A stretch of DNA of 64,000 bases from Cyrtodaria siliqua (taxonomy: Eukaryota; Mollusca; Bivalvia; Adapedonta; Hiatellidae). Below, piece after piece: positions 1 to 11,000 of the stretch (its first letter is position 1; every line of letters begins with the position of its first letter). The notes under the pieces are model-generated. The model was not told where the DNA came from. It did no database searches and saw nothing but the letters and a program-made list of their open reading frames with translations. A program made the translations under genes and the position numbers. The stretch is from positions 31,539 through 95,538 of the forward strand of contig JAWPHD010010259.1 in assembly GCA_037043455.1 (NCBI GenBank), in the 5' to 3' direction.

Positions 1-415
1 AGCCAGTAGAACATCCACAGACACTTTCACCTCTTGTCTGCACCGTATTTTCAATACTATAACACTTAGAGATACCAAACTTGGTATGTGGATACATCTT
101 GGGATAGCTGTGTGTCGCATACCAAAATAAGGCCACTGTGACCTTGACCTGTGACCTCTGTCATAGAAAATGCTTGTCCAGACCGTATTTTCGATACTAT
201 AACACTAAGTCTTAGAGATAGCAAACTTGGTATTTAGATACATCTTGGGATGGTGATGTGTCGCGTACCAGAATAAGGTAATTGTGACCTTGACCTGTGA
301 CCTCTGTCATAGAAAATGCTTGTCCGGACCATATTTTCAATACAATAACACTTACATCTTGGGATAGCGGTAGGTCGCATACCAAAATAAGGTCACTATG
401 ACCTCTGTCATACCC
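1..415. repeat. Degenerate tandem repeat, about 146-bp period
   Basis: Two full units and a truncated third share the phrases 'caaacttggtat', 'acatcttggga', 'gaccttgacctgtgacctct' and 'catagaaaatgcttgtcc'. The phase repeats at about 67 and 212, with a shortened unit near 330-415. No coding capacity is apparent. Confidence 0.8.
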
Positions 416-514
416 CAAACATTGTGAGAAGCATCAGTATGAAGTGGAACTGCGCATATACATGAAGTCATGGGTTATGCTTTGCAAGAGTATTAATAAC
501 TTTCTGTGATAATT

Positions 515-549
515 ATGGCTCCCCCACACAAAGTGTGGAGGGGAGCCAT
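515..549. repeat. Short perfect-stem hairpin
   Basis: ATGGCTCCCC at the left pairs with GGGGAGCCAT at the right around a CACACaaaGTGTG core. A related degenerate hairpin lies near 2228-2262, and a half-site ('gggggagccata') near 1707. It probably marks the edge of an old element nested in the surrounding repeat. Confidence 0.5.
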
Positions 550-639
550 ATTGATTTTGTGCTGTCTGCGTCACAAACGATGTCCGATCTATAACTAGAG
601 AATGGTTGAACCTATTGTCCTCAAATTTAGAAGGATGGT

Positions 640-2720
640 TGATCATGACTATTAGATGACCCCTATTGATTTTGGGGTCACTAGGTCAAAGGTCAAGGTC
701 GCGGTGACATTGACTATCAAAAAGATTCCGATTAATAACTAGAGAATGGTTTGACCTAGGGTCTTCAGACTTGAAAGGATGGTTGGTCATGACCGGTAGA
801 TGACCCCTATTGATTTTGGGGTCACTTGCTCAAAGGTCAAGGTTGCGGTGACATTGACTATCAAAAATATATCCGATCAATAACTACACAATGGTTGGAC
901 CTAGGGTCCTCAAACTTGGAAGGATGGTTGGTCATGACCAGTAGATGACCCCTATTGATTTTAGGGTCACTAGGTTTAAGGTCAAGGTCGCAGTGACATT
1001 GACTATCAAAACGATATCCGATCAATAACTACACAATGGTTAGACCTAGGGTCCTCAAACTTGGAAGGATGGTTGGTCATGACCAGTAGATGACCCCTAT
1101 TGATTTTGGGGTCACTAGGTAAAGGTCAACATATGGTGACATTGACTATCAAATCGATGTTCGCTAGGTCAAAGGTCAAGATCGCGGTGACATTGACTAT
1201 CAAACGATGTCTGATCAATAACTAGAGAATGGTTGGACCTAGGGTTCTCAAACTTGTAAGGATGGTTGGTCATGACCAGCAGATGACCCCTTTTGATTTT
1301 GGGGTCACTAGGAAAAGGTCAACATATGGTGACATTGACTATCAAATCGATGTTCGCTAGGTCAAAGGTCAAGCTAGCGATGACATTGACTATCAAAACG
1401 ATGTCCGATCAATAACTAGAGAATGGTTGGACCTAGGGTCCTCAAACTTGGAAGGATGGTTGGTCATGACCAGAACATGACCCCTATTGATATCAAAACG
1501 ATCCCCGATCAATAACAACACAATGACCAATCAATAACTAGAGAATGGTTGGACCTAGGATCCTCAGCCTTGGAAGGATGGTTGACCAATAAATATTACT
1601 GATACAGGTTGTAGATACAGTCACAGGGATATTGAATATCAAAACGATCTCAGATCAATGAGAACGGTTGGACCTAGAGTCGTCAATTATGTCTGTTCGG
1701 GCGATTGGGGGAGCCATACGTTTTTGTCCAATAACAATTTCTAGTTTTAGTTTGACATTCTTTTGATCTACATCTTTATTAATTTCGCTTAGTTTTGTAC
1801 ACTCTTTTTGTGATGTCTGGGCGATCTCTGTAGTGTAAGGAAACACACTTTTCTTTCGAGAAAAGAGATTCAAGTTCAAGTCTTGGCAGGGACCTGACAC
1901 ACTGAGTTGCACATACAATTGTTTTTTTCCACATCAGTAATGTTGTTTTTGTATATTAAACATATTTTTCAACAAAATACATATTCTCATTTGTCACTTT
2001 CCGCCAAATCTACAACATCTCATGCACCCCACTTAAAGGGATGCACAGCAATCTTCATTTCAGATTTTGTAGTGTCCCTTCACTTCTTCAGTTCCCTACC
2101 GATTATTCAATCATGACCGTTATATCTTGGTTGTAATACTCATCCTTACAGCAGGTTGTCACACGGTTATTCTTCCGTAAATCACTCCAGCAACGACTAA
2201 TCCAGTGCCCTTCAATTAATAGATTATTGCTCCCCACAACAAAGTGTGGTCGGAGCGCCATGTTCATTTTGACCCCTATTGATTTTGGTGTCACCAGGTC
2301 AAAGGTCACATCCGGGCTAACATCGACTATCCAAACGGTGTCCTATCAATAACTACAGAATGGTTGGCAGAAGGGTACCCAAACTTAGAGGGATGGTTGC
2401 TCATGACCAGTCGATGGCCCTTATTGATTTTGGGGTCACTAGGTCAAAGGTCAAGGTCGTGTTGACATTAACTATCGAAACGATGTCCGATCAATAACTA
2501 CAGAATGGTTGGACCTAGGGCCCCCAAACTTGGAAGAACGCTTTACCATTACAACTAGATGACACCTATTCATTTTGGGGTCACTACATCAAAGTTCAAA
2601 GTCGCGGTCACATTCGCTATCTAAAGATGTCCGATCAATAACTACACAACGGTTGGTCCTACGGTCCTCAACCTTGAAAGGATGGTTGGTCATGACCAGT
2701 AGATAACCTGTTCTTAGCTC
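640..2720. repeat. Diverged tandem repeat (~145 bp) rich in AGGTCA motifs, interrupted
   Basis: About nine units with shared phrases ('gacctagggtcctcaaactt', 'ggaaggatggttggtcatga', 'gatgacccctattgatttt', 'ggtcactaggtcaaaggtca') run from 640 to about 1600 and resume at about 2270-2720. The intervening 1610-2270 holds only decayed fragments and low-complexity AT DNA. A last diverged unit appears at about 3950-4180. Several units contain perfect AGGTCA-A-AGGTCA direct repeats. Short open frames here are repeat-derived. Confidence 0.85.
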
Positions 2721-3935
2721 CACTGATCAGAGATCAGCAGAGCTTATGCCGTGGTGCGGCGTGTCTGTCTGTCTGTAAACTTTTATTTGTAGCGACTACT
2801 CCTCTGAAAGTACTTGATACTTGACGGATTTTCATGAAAGTTCACACGAATGTTGCTCTTCATGTCTAATTGATTCTAGCAAAATTTCAGGTCGGCCGGA
2901 AATACAAGATGGCCGCCATGGCTAAAAAAAGATTTTCAAAATACAAGTTTGTAGCGACTACTTCTTGAAAACTATAAGTGATATTCATATGGGACTTTTC
3001 CTAAAAATGATACAGCATGACATGATGTTGGTCCTTGTCAAAAATCGTTCTAATTCGATGTTAAACATAGCTGTCAGTAGCCATCTTTGTTTACATAGAG
3101 TTATATAATGAAAACTTGTAGCCACTACTCCTCTGAAACTACTTAACGGATTTCCATGAAACTTCACAGGAATGTTGCTCTTCATGTCTAATTGATCCTA
3201 GCAAACTTTCAGATCGGCCAGATATTCAAGATGGCCGCCACAGTCAAAAATAGATTTAAAAAACATAAGTTTGTAGCGACTACTTTTTGAAAACTATAAG
3301 TGATATTGATATGTGACTTTTTCTAAAATGATCAGCATGACATGATGGTTATTCGAGTCGAACATTATTTTGATTCGACGTTAAACATGGCTGCCAGTGG
3401 CCATCTTTGTTTACATAGAGTTATATCATGAAAACTTGTAGCGACTACTCCTCTGAAACTACTTGATGGCTTTTCATGAAACCTCACTTGAATGTTGCTC
3501 TTCATGTCTAAATGATCTTAGCAAAATTTCAGGTCGGCCGGAAATTCAAGATGGCCGCCATGGCTAAAAATAGATTTTTAAAAAATAAGTTTGTAGCGAC
3601 TACTTTTTGAAAACTATAAAAGATATTGCTATGGGACTTTTTCTAAAATGATCAGCATGGCATGATGGTTATAGGAGTCGAACATCATTTTGATTCAATG
3701 TTAAACATGGCTGTCAGCGGCCATCTTTGTTTACATAGAATTATATAATGAAAACTTGTAGCGACTACTCCTCTGAAACTATTTGACGGATTTCCATGAG
3801 ACTTCACAGGAAAGCTGCTCTTGATGTCCAATTGATCCAAGCAAAATTTCACTTCGGCCGGAAATTCAAGATGGCCGCTACGGCTAAAAATAGATTTTCA
3901 AAAAGCAAGTTTGTATCGACTACTTCCTGAAATCA
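2718..3935. repeat. Repeat element with four ~320-bp internal units
   Basis: The element opens with a short inverted motif around 'gatcagagatcagcagagctt' and a CTGT microsatellite. Four units follow, with phase markers 'gtagcgactactcctctgaa' near 2789, 3117, 3437 and 3757. Each unit carries 'CAAGATGGCCGCC' (2905, 3227, 3547, and 3867 with one change). The reverse complement of the same family, with the same 'cggcataagctctg' terminus, lies at about 32290-32870 and 48610-49220. Confidence 0.75.
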
Positions 3936-4249
3936 AAATCAATCAGTAGAGTTTCAAGGTCATTGACCTCTTGTTATTTTCCGGTCACTAGATCGGAGGT
4001 CAAGGTTGCTGTGCCCTTCACTATCAATACGATGTCCTATCAACAACTACAAACTTGATGGATCTAGGTCCTCCAACTTGAAAGGATGAATGGTTGCTCA
4101 TGACCAGTACATGACCCTTATCCTTATTCATTTAAAGGTCAAGGTGCTGGTGACCTTCACTATCAAAACGATCCCGGATCCAGAACATCTACATGCAGTC
4201 CGTACTTCCCATGGTATAATATATGTGTTATACCTTTTCTTGTTATTTT

Positions 4250-5260
4250 TACAACAGCGGTTACCAGTTGCGAAACTTACGTTGAAGTCAGTGATATGCA
4301 TTGCTATCAATACACATACCTAGACAATATAAGGCTAACATCTAGACTGGGACATAGTTATATTTGTCTCATTCTCTCAAACATCCAAATAAAATCCTGT
4401 CGTAGAAGCACGTGCTTGTGTTAACATCTGCATGACCTTTGGGTATGAGTGTGCTGAACTATATAAGGTGTCGGTACCCGCGGTCAAACCGACTCACTAT
4501 TTGCAATGATAAGACAAAAATTGAAACTTGTGGAATAATGTTTTATATAAAACGAACACTCATGCTTAACTACTATTCATTACAATAATGCTGATTAAAC
4601 TGCAGATCATAGAACAAGCACATTAATATCGGCGTCAGGGGCGTAGCCGGCCTGAAATACATATAAAGGCCCGTCAAACAAGGGGGATACAGGAGGGTGG
4701 GGTGGGGGAGGCATGCTCCCACGACGTCTTTTTTGACTTAGCTATGTAGTGGTGCGTTTTGGCGTATATCTGACATTCTTTAAAATTGTGTAGTATTTGA
4801 AAAAATATTTTTTGGCAAATTTGATAATTAACATATGACAAACATGAATAACCTACACTGTAAAATCAAATAAGAAAAAAATGGCTTCAGTTTATATTCC
4901 TTTTTTTTTCATTTTTCAACTTGATGTTTAGGCCCGGGCCTATATGGCCTAATAGTAACTACGCCGATGGGAGTAAAGGGTTCAATTGTCCGAATTAAAG
5001 CTTTAGACCGTACTAGTGACGTGATAGGTATCATCTTATATTACCACCTCAATAAGGCCGAGTCTGGTATTTTTTCACTGCTTTCATGTGTTCCCTTTTT
5101 CATCAATTATCTGTATACTCTGTATATACTGCATTTGGAAAAGCAAAGCAGAACCTTTTAATTGCTATGTCTAATACGTTGAGACCTTTCTGAATTGTTT
5201 CTATTTCTGCACTATATTTATAAACGACACATATTTCTTCAGTTTTATAAATTTCAATTT
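4250..5260. repeat. Remnant of an older duplication unit (unit 0)
   Basis: 4255-4440 aligns with 28020-28180 and 46745-46925 (shared 'catctagactgggacatagt' and 'ctctcaaacatccaaataaa'). 4475-4565 aligns with 31860-31955 and 48205-48295. 4970-5150 aligns with 32000-32180. The order is the same as in the units upstream of copies B and C, so this is a truncated sister of those segments. It is interrupted by a small element at 4636-4965. Confidence 0.75.
4636..4965. mobile_element. Small non-autonomous DNA transposon, hAT-like terminus
   Basis: It starts CAGGGGCGTAG and ends CTACGCC, a 7-bp inverted GGCGTAG/CTACGCC pair, and is absent from the homologous segments at about 31955-32000 and 48295-48340. 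The CAGGGGCGTAG end is a type seen in hAT-family MITEs. I could not find a convincing 8-bp target-site duplication, so the superfamily call is tentative. Confidence 0.4.
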
Positions 5261-5429
5261 AGTTTTGCAGTATTATATTATTTCTGCAATTTATGTAAAC
5301 GGATATAGTCCATCTTATCTAAATTTCTGACACACATTACATGCATACATTCACATGATATATATCTTGCAAAATCATGGAGCTCGTATATTTACTCGTT
5401 AAAATAAACGCAAGGTTATATTAATAAAT

Positions 5430-5600
5430 ACTGAAAAGGAGATCCCTTGGAAGCAACAAACACAAACAAGAGAGAAAAGTAGCAGGCTCGGTTTTATTGA
5501 GTCTGTTCATGAAAGGTAAAGATGCAACATCTCTCACGCCTCCTAGCAACAACACACAGCAATCTTGATATGTATAAACCTCACGGCGTCCCGTTAGTTT
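5430..5600 (+). repeat. Partial copy of the 276-bp structured repeat
   Basis: It contains 'gatcccttggaagcaacaaa', 'ctcggttttattgagtctgttcatga' in part, and 'cacgcctcctagca', matching the arrays at 19922-20290, 25730-26375 and 44275-45101. It breaks off after about 150 bp. The rest of 5200-6780 is AT-rich with no gene that I can support. Confidence 0.7.
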
Positions 5601-5978
5601 TTAATATAACTTGCATACATTCTCGCCTTTATAGTATTAGATTTTGGTACAGGGTGCATAAAAGATGAGAATAATGCCAAGTGTTTATATCGTTTCAGAT
5701 GTTCGATAAAAACATCATAGTTTGTTGTTTTCAATTTGCTTGAATAGACATAACTTTTATAGACAAGGAAACAAATATTAATAATCGAATTTAAAACATA
5801 TTCATGCTGTTTAAATCCAAACTACAACACGTGTAGTATGTTGGTTACACTACAATAGCATACATATGGAATATTAAAAAAAATATATATGATGGGTACG
5901 ACGGATATATGAAGATTTAGTAGCGTCACAATAGTCTTTGCCTAGCCTACACAAGCCGCATGAATTGATGTACGGAAA

Positions 5979-6070
5979 GCCGTATTGGTTTTCATTAATA
6001 ACATCATTTGGTGATATGACCTATTGTAATAGGTGATATCAACAAATGGTGCTTATAAAGGCAATACGGC
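5979..6070. repeat. 92-bp imperfect hairpin (MITE or hairpin RNA candidate)
   Basis: The ends GCCGTATTG and CAATACGGC are perfect complements. The centre, GATATGACCTATT-gt-AATAGGTGATATC, pairs with one mismatch, and ATCATTTG/CAAATGGT adds a partial mid stem. It lies about 860 bp upstream of the copy A start codon. A tiny MITE is the likelier reading; a transcribed hairpin is possible. Confidence 0.45.
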
Positions 6071-6780
6071 ACCCCATAATGATGTTGTGTTCATAATGTT
6101 AAATTGTTCTCCTTCTGAACAGTAGGCATCTAAGTGTACGCTCGTAGACTCATAAAGTTGGTATGAATCATAGTATGTGTCGTTTCCATGTATGTTAAAT
6201 GGAAAAGTGTTATGATTAATCCCGTAATTTGATTCAACTGGCTATGTTATTGCTTTTCCCTTTCCCTGTGTCTTTCGATACAGCGTCTAACCGCTTATGT
6301 ACATTTTCTACTGGTTTGTATACATGTTTTGACAAAGTATAAAGTATTAAAGTGCTATATACGTTTTGAACTTTTTAAGAATCCATTCTTTTTACAAATC
6401 GATTTTAAAATGTTGCTTATAGAGAAACTGTGCAAAGAACTTTTTTAAAACATAATTATTTAACTTATATATTATCGTTTAATGATATATTTATGAATGA
6501 AAACTATCTAAAATACAAAATAGTGACCATTGTCAATCAAAATCAACGTTGGTTAACAGACCGAAGGTTCAGTGCAAAACTACTGTATCTCCTTATTTAT
6601 TCATATGTAGTTACAATAGTTTTGCGCTGTCCGCTCGAGACATCGTTGAGAATCATTGATTATTCGTGGCGAAACCGATACCACTGTCGATGAGCAACCG
6701 TTACTGGTTTTCGTCGAGAATCCATTTGCGCTGATATCGAGTTTACATCCAGTGCTACTGGTAACATAAATTCAATTGAA

Positions 6781-6794
6781 GTTATACAAGGGAT
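6781..6794 (+). promoter_or_regulatory. Conserved TATA-like block upstream of copy A
   Basis: GTTATACAAGGGAT sits 152 nt upstream of the copy A ATG. Copy B has GTTATAAAAGGGAT at 33644 (140 nt upstream) and copy C has GTTATACAAGGGAT at 49941 (133 nt upstream). The A sequence stops resembling B and C just 5' of this block. A core promoter role is inference from position and conservation. Confidence 0.35.
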
Positions 6795-6932
6795 ACTAGT
6801 TTAAAGTCGTGTTTTTTGTGGGCATACAATGTGTCAAATCTGAAGATTTAAAACTTACATATTCACAGATCCGGCTCTGTGAATGATACATAAAGTGTTA
6901 ACTTTTTGCATCCTGTTGACTTAATAGTGAAA

Positions 6933-8016
6933 ATGGAGGATCTAACCGAAAAACAAACGTTACCATCCTGGCGGATTGCGGTAATTTATCCTACAATGAT
7001 ACTATATGTGTCTGGAATGTCAATGGTGAATTATTCTGTAAACGAATACACACATTCAATTATCAAAGAGGAAACGTTTCCCAACGCAACGTTTACGAAT
7101 GTTACGGAGTGTCGAACGTCCAACCTCACATCGCAAGAATACACGGATTACGCCAACGTGCAAAAGATAACATCTAACTGGATAATATATTATGGTCTGG
7201 CTATCAGTATTCCATCGATCATCTTGAATACCGTTCTAACGTCATATACTGACGTGTATGGTAGACGGTATTTGTTCATTTACAGCATATTTGGCAGTGT
7301 GTTAAGTCTTGTATTGATCACAGTGGTCATACATTTCAAACTTGGCCTTTTCTATATTGTAATAGCACACGGTATACAGGGTCTCAGTGGGTCCTTTTAC
7401 TCATTTCTATCAGTCACATTTTCTTTCATGGCTGATACAACTAACACTGTAAGCCAACGACTGTTTGCAGTGACAGTTGTTGAAGCCTTTGTGCTGACGT
7501 TTTCCGTAGCTGGCGGGTTATCAAACGGTATTTTAGTTGATCATTTTGGATTCGTTGTTCCTATGGTTGTTTGCTCTGGACTGTGTATACTGGCATTGTT
7601 AATTGTCATATTTTTTTTGCCGGAGTCGCATCAGTTGTCTAACAGAGCAACACCTACAACATTAGTAAAAACCTTTGCAAGAACTATTAACTTTTATACT
7701 AGTAGCGAGTTCACAGGAAAGCGAATGAGCTTTATATTGTTGCTTACAGCGTTCTTTTTTATCGAGTTGACTGTTAACAATCGTTCCACCATAGAGACAT
7801 TATACTTACTCGGTATGCCGTTTTGCTGGAAACCAACGGAAATAGGTTATTTTACGTCACTGCGTTACGCTGCACAAGGAATATTTGGATTAGGGCTATT
7901 GAAACTATTTGGTAAATGTTTTACAAGTGAGCTTTTAGCAATACTAAGTTGCTTGGCAAACGCTGGTTCTTTTGTACAGGAAGCATTGGCGAAGACGGAC
8001 ATCGCTTTATTTCTAG
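6933..8016 (+). CDS. Copy A exon 1
   Basis: An open 1084-bp coding exon holding the N-terminus through roughly TM9. It ends CTAG|GTATAG in phase 1. The open frame reads 23 bases past the donor to a TAA, but homology to SLC46 proteins continues only when joined to exon 2 (FL-VAVPS). Confidence 0.9.
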
Positions 8017-11000
8017 GTATAGCATACTTTATCACATAACTTGCGGTGTGAGAGTGTAATACAACCATGACAGACATATCATTAATACACTAAATTTATA
8101 TACAGTTACATTAGGATGTGCTAGTATGGAGTTTTATGATAAATACGATCTCACATTAATGCCTATTTAATATTAAATTTATTCAACTCGTTGGGTAAAC
8201 TTTACTTTGTAATACGTACTTGTTGGAGTGACTGTATTCTGTGAATGCTACTCTTCCTGTTGGACTTATAACCTGTACATTTAGCAGTTCACGGAACAAA
8301 GAAGTATATGTAACCGTTCCCAGACTGTAAACGTGTATGTAACAGTTCACGTTATACATTTAAACGTATATGTACCACTTCACGGAATAAAGACGTATAC
8401 CGGACTACACACGTTCATGTAACAGTTCACGTAAAATATATAGACGTATATGTACCACTTCACGGAATAAAGACGTACATGTAACCGTTCCCGGACTATA
8501 CACGTGTATGTAACAGTTCACGTAAAATATATAGACGTATATGTAACACTTCACGGAATAAAGACGTATATGTAACCGTTCCCGGATTATACACGTGTAT
8601 GTATTAGTTATCGTTATATATATGGACGTATATGTTACACTTCATGGATTAAAGATGTATATGTGTAACCGTTCCCGGACTATACACGTGTATGTAACAG
8701 TTCACGTAATATATATGGACGTATATGTTACACTTCATGGATTAAAGATGTATATGTAACCGTTCCCGGACTATACACGTGTATGTAACAGTTCACGTAA
8801 TATATATGGACGTATATGTAACACTTCACGGAATAAAGACGTATATGTAACCGTTCACGGACTATAAACATTTATGTAACAGTTCTCTAACATTAAGTTA
8901 CTCTTAGTTTTACTATTTCAGTCGCTGTTCCATCAAAATTTTCGTTCCTAACGATTCCGCTGATAAGATGTTTGATGTCAACGTCGACATTAGCTGACAA
9001 ACAAGTGGAACGTTCATTAATACTGAATTTATTTCCTTTTGGAGAATAAACAATGATGTTCTCATATTTGAAAATGTTATTGTGTGTTTTAAAACTTAAC
9101 TGTTTAATTTTAATTAAAAATAGTCTTCTTTATATCTTCATTTTGTGAAACTGAATCATTAATTTATTATTTGTCTTTTGAAATTGTCAACCGTACATCT
9201 AACATGGTTTATAACTAACTACTCAATGTTATTACTACTAATGTTGATTGCTTATTGGGGTGGTCTGAAAAAAGCTATATAAACCTCTGACGTCATGTAC
9301 GTCAACCGTTAAGACGTCATTTTAAACGCCAAAAAAACACGTTAACTGATGAGACGTCATTTTAAACGTCAGATGCAAAACAACAACGCAATAAAATGCG
9401 TTACTCCATTACGTGGTCCGAGTATTAACCTTCATATCCCATCTATCCCCTTCTCGAAGAATCGAAACGGGGTTGGCTGGGGTATGAATTAAAACCTTAA
9501 TTTCGGCTTAAACTGTCTGCATATTATGTAATAGGTAATTTTTTGCTGTAAAACATGTTATTGTCGAAATATTCGTTATACAATCCTGCTAATATAAGCT
9601 TTCCCATAGCTTAATGGAATTAAGGCGAGACCACGTAATGTTTTAAGCGACGCTACGTTCCAACAACACATTTAAATAGGATGAAGCTGTAACTTCTTCT
9701 CATTTGATGTTGACATATAGGGGTAAACTGTAAGTTGTGAGAATGTGTTTGTATTTTGTGCAATCTCTCGAAAAAATGTGTTTCATGATGCATAAAACTC
9801 CATGTTAGATCAGAAATAAAATATTTCCAACGGGATTATATTGTGCGAGATCAAAACCTGCTGTTTGGGACTTCAAACACATCGAAACCGCGGCCTTGCG
9901 GCCCTTGGTATCGATGAACTTCAAGTCCGACCCACCAGGTATTGATCTGGGACAATATAAACTCGCTGGAAATATTTTACTTCTTAAATATTACTGAATT
10001 GTGTGTTCGAGATTAGAATATATAGTAAATTACTTGCATACTGCCTCTTTTAAAAGGTGGAATACTTAATAATTTAAAACAAGTATTACCGGTAGGTGTG
10101 TTTTCACAGAAAACATCGATATGCTTAAAGTAGATATATTCCACTTTTAATGCTTGCTTGTACGTGATTATAGAACAGTTTTCGAATAATGCCCCCAACA
10201 TGTGCCTGAACATGATTTGTATATTTTCAGGTTCACTGTTTGCAGGTATAGCGACAGTTGAGATAACAAGCGCCCTGGTGGCCACCGTTTCAGAAAGTTC
10301 CGTTTACGCTGCTACTGTGGCAGTATCTAACTCGTTCGTGTTCTTTGTTATGGCTGGATTTTGTTTAATAACCGCTTGCTTACTAAGGTATGATCTAATT
10401 CAAGCAGCACACGTAGCACTGTAATACTAATTGGTACTTATAATATATACACATTTACTATTTAAAGCATTAGGGGACCGGATATTATTATACTTGTTTT
10501 ACTGTATGTTAAACATTATTATAATCGACAATTTTATGGATTTAGGTAGATTAGTCTAGAGGCCACTTTAGCCTATCTTAAGTTCAACATTTTACGAAGA
10601 GCAAAGTGTTTGGTATCATTGGAAAGGTTACATTCTAGCCTTTTTAATGGTACCCGTGTTCAGCCATGATTTTGCACGTGATGAGAAAAAATCGAGGTCA
10701 AATGTCATGAGCCTTTTTCACGTTTTTTCCATAGGCCAGGAGGTTGGTCGGTACCATCTCTGGTGGCAAATTCTAGTGAGTTTTTTGAAATCTATGATTC
10801 CTAACACAATATATTCACCCTGATAGACTTCTGAGAGCGACAGCTTATGCCCTGATTGGGGAAAAACAGTTAAAAATTAAACAAATATCGCTGAAAACTG
10901 GAGATTATTTAAAACAAATCATTTGATGCCTTTTAAAGCATGTTCATGATATTAAATTATTCTAAATACTTTATCTTATAGTAAAAAGGTTTGTAGAGAT

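Noticed and set aside
6906..6932. Upstream extension of copy A and C frames by nine codons
   Set aside because: The first codon there is TTG, not ATG, and copies share the ATG at 6933/33784/50074 with good context.
8017..8039. Copy A ending at the TAA at 8037 as a single-exon gene
   Set aside because: The frame runs into an intron. A GT donor at 8017 joins exon 2 in phase and restores SLC46 homology.
8280..8890. CRISPR-like array
   Set aside because: Units are contiguous and diverged with no unique spacers, and the context is a eukaryotic intron.
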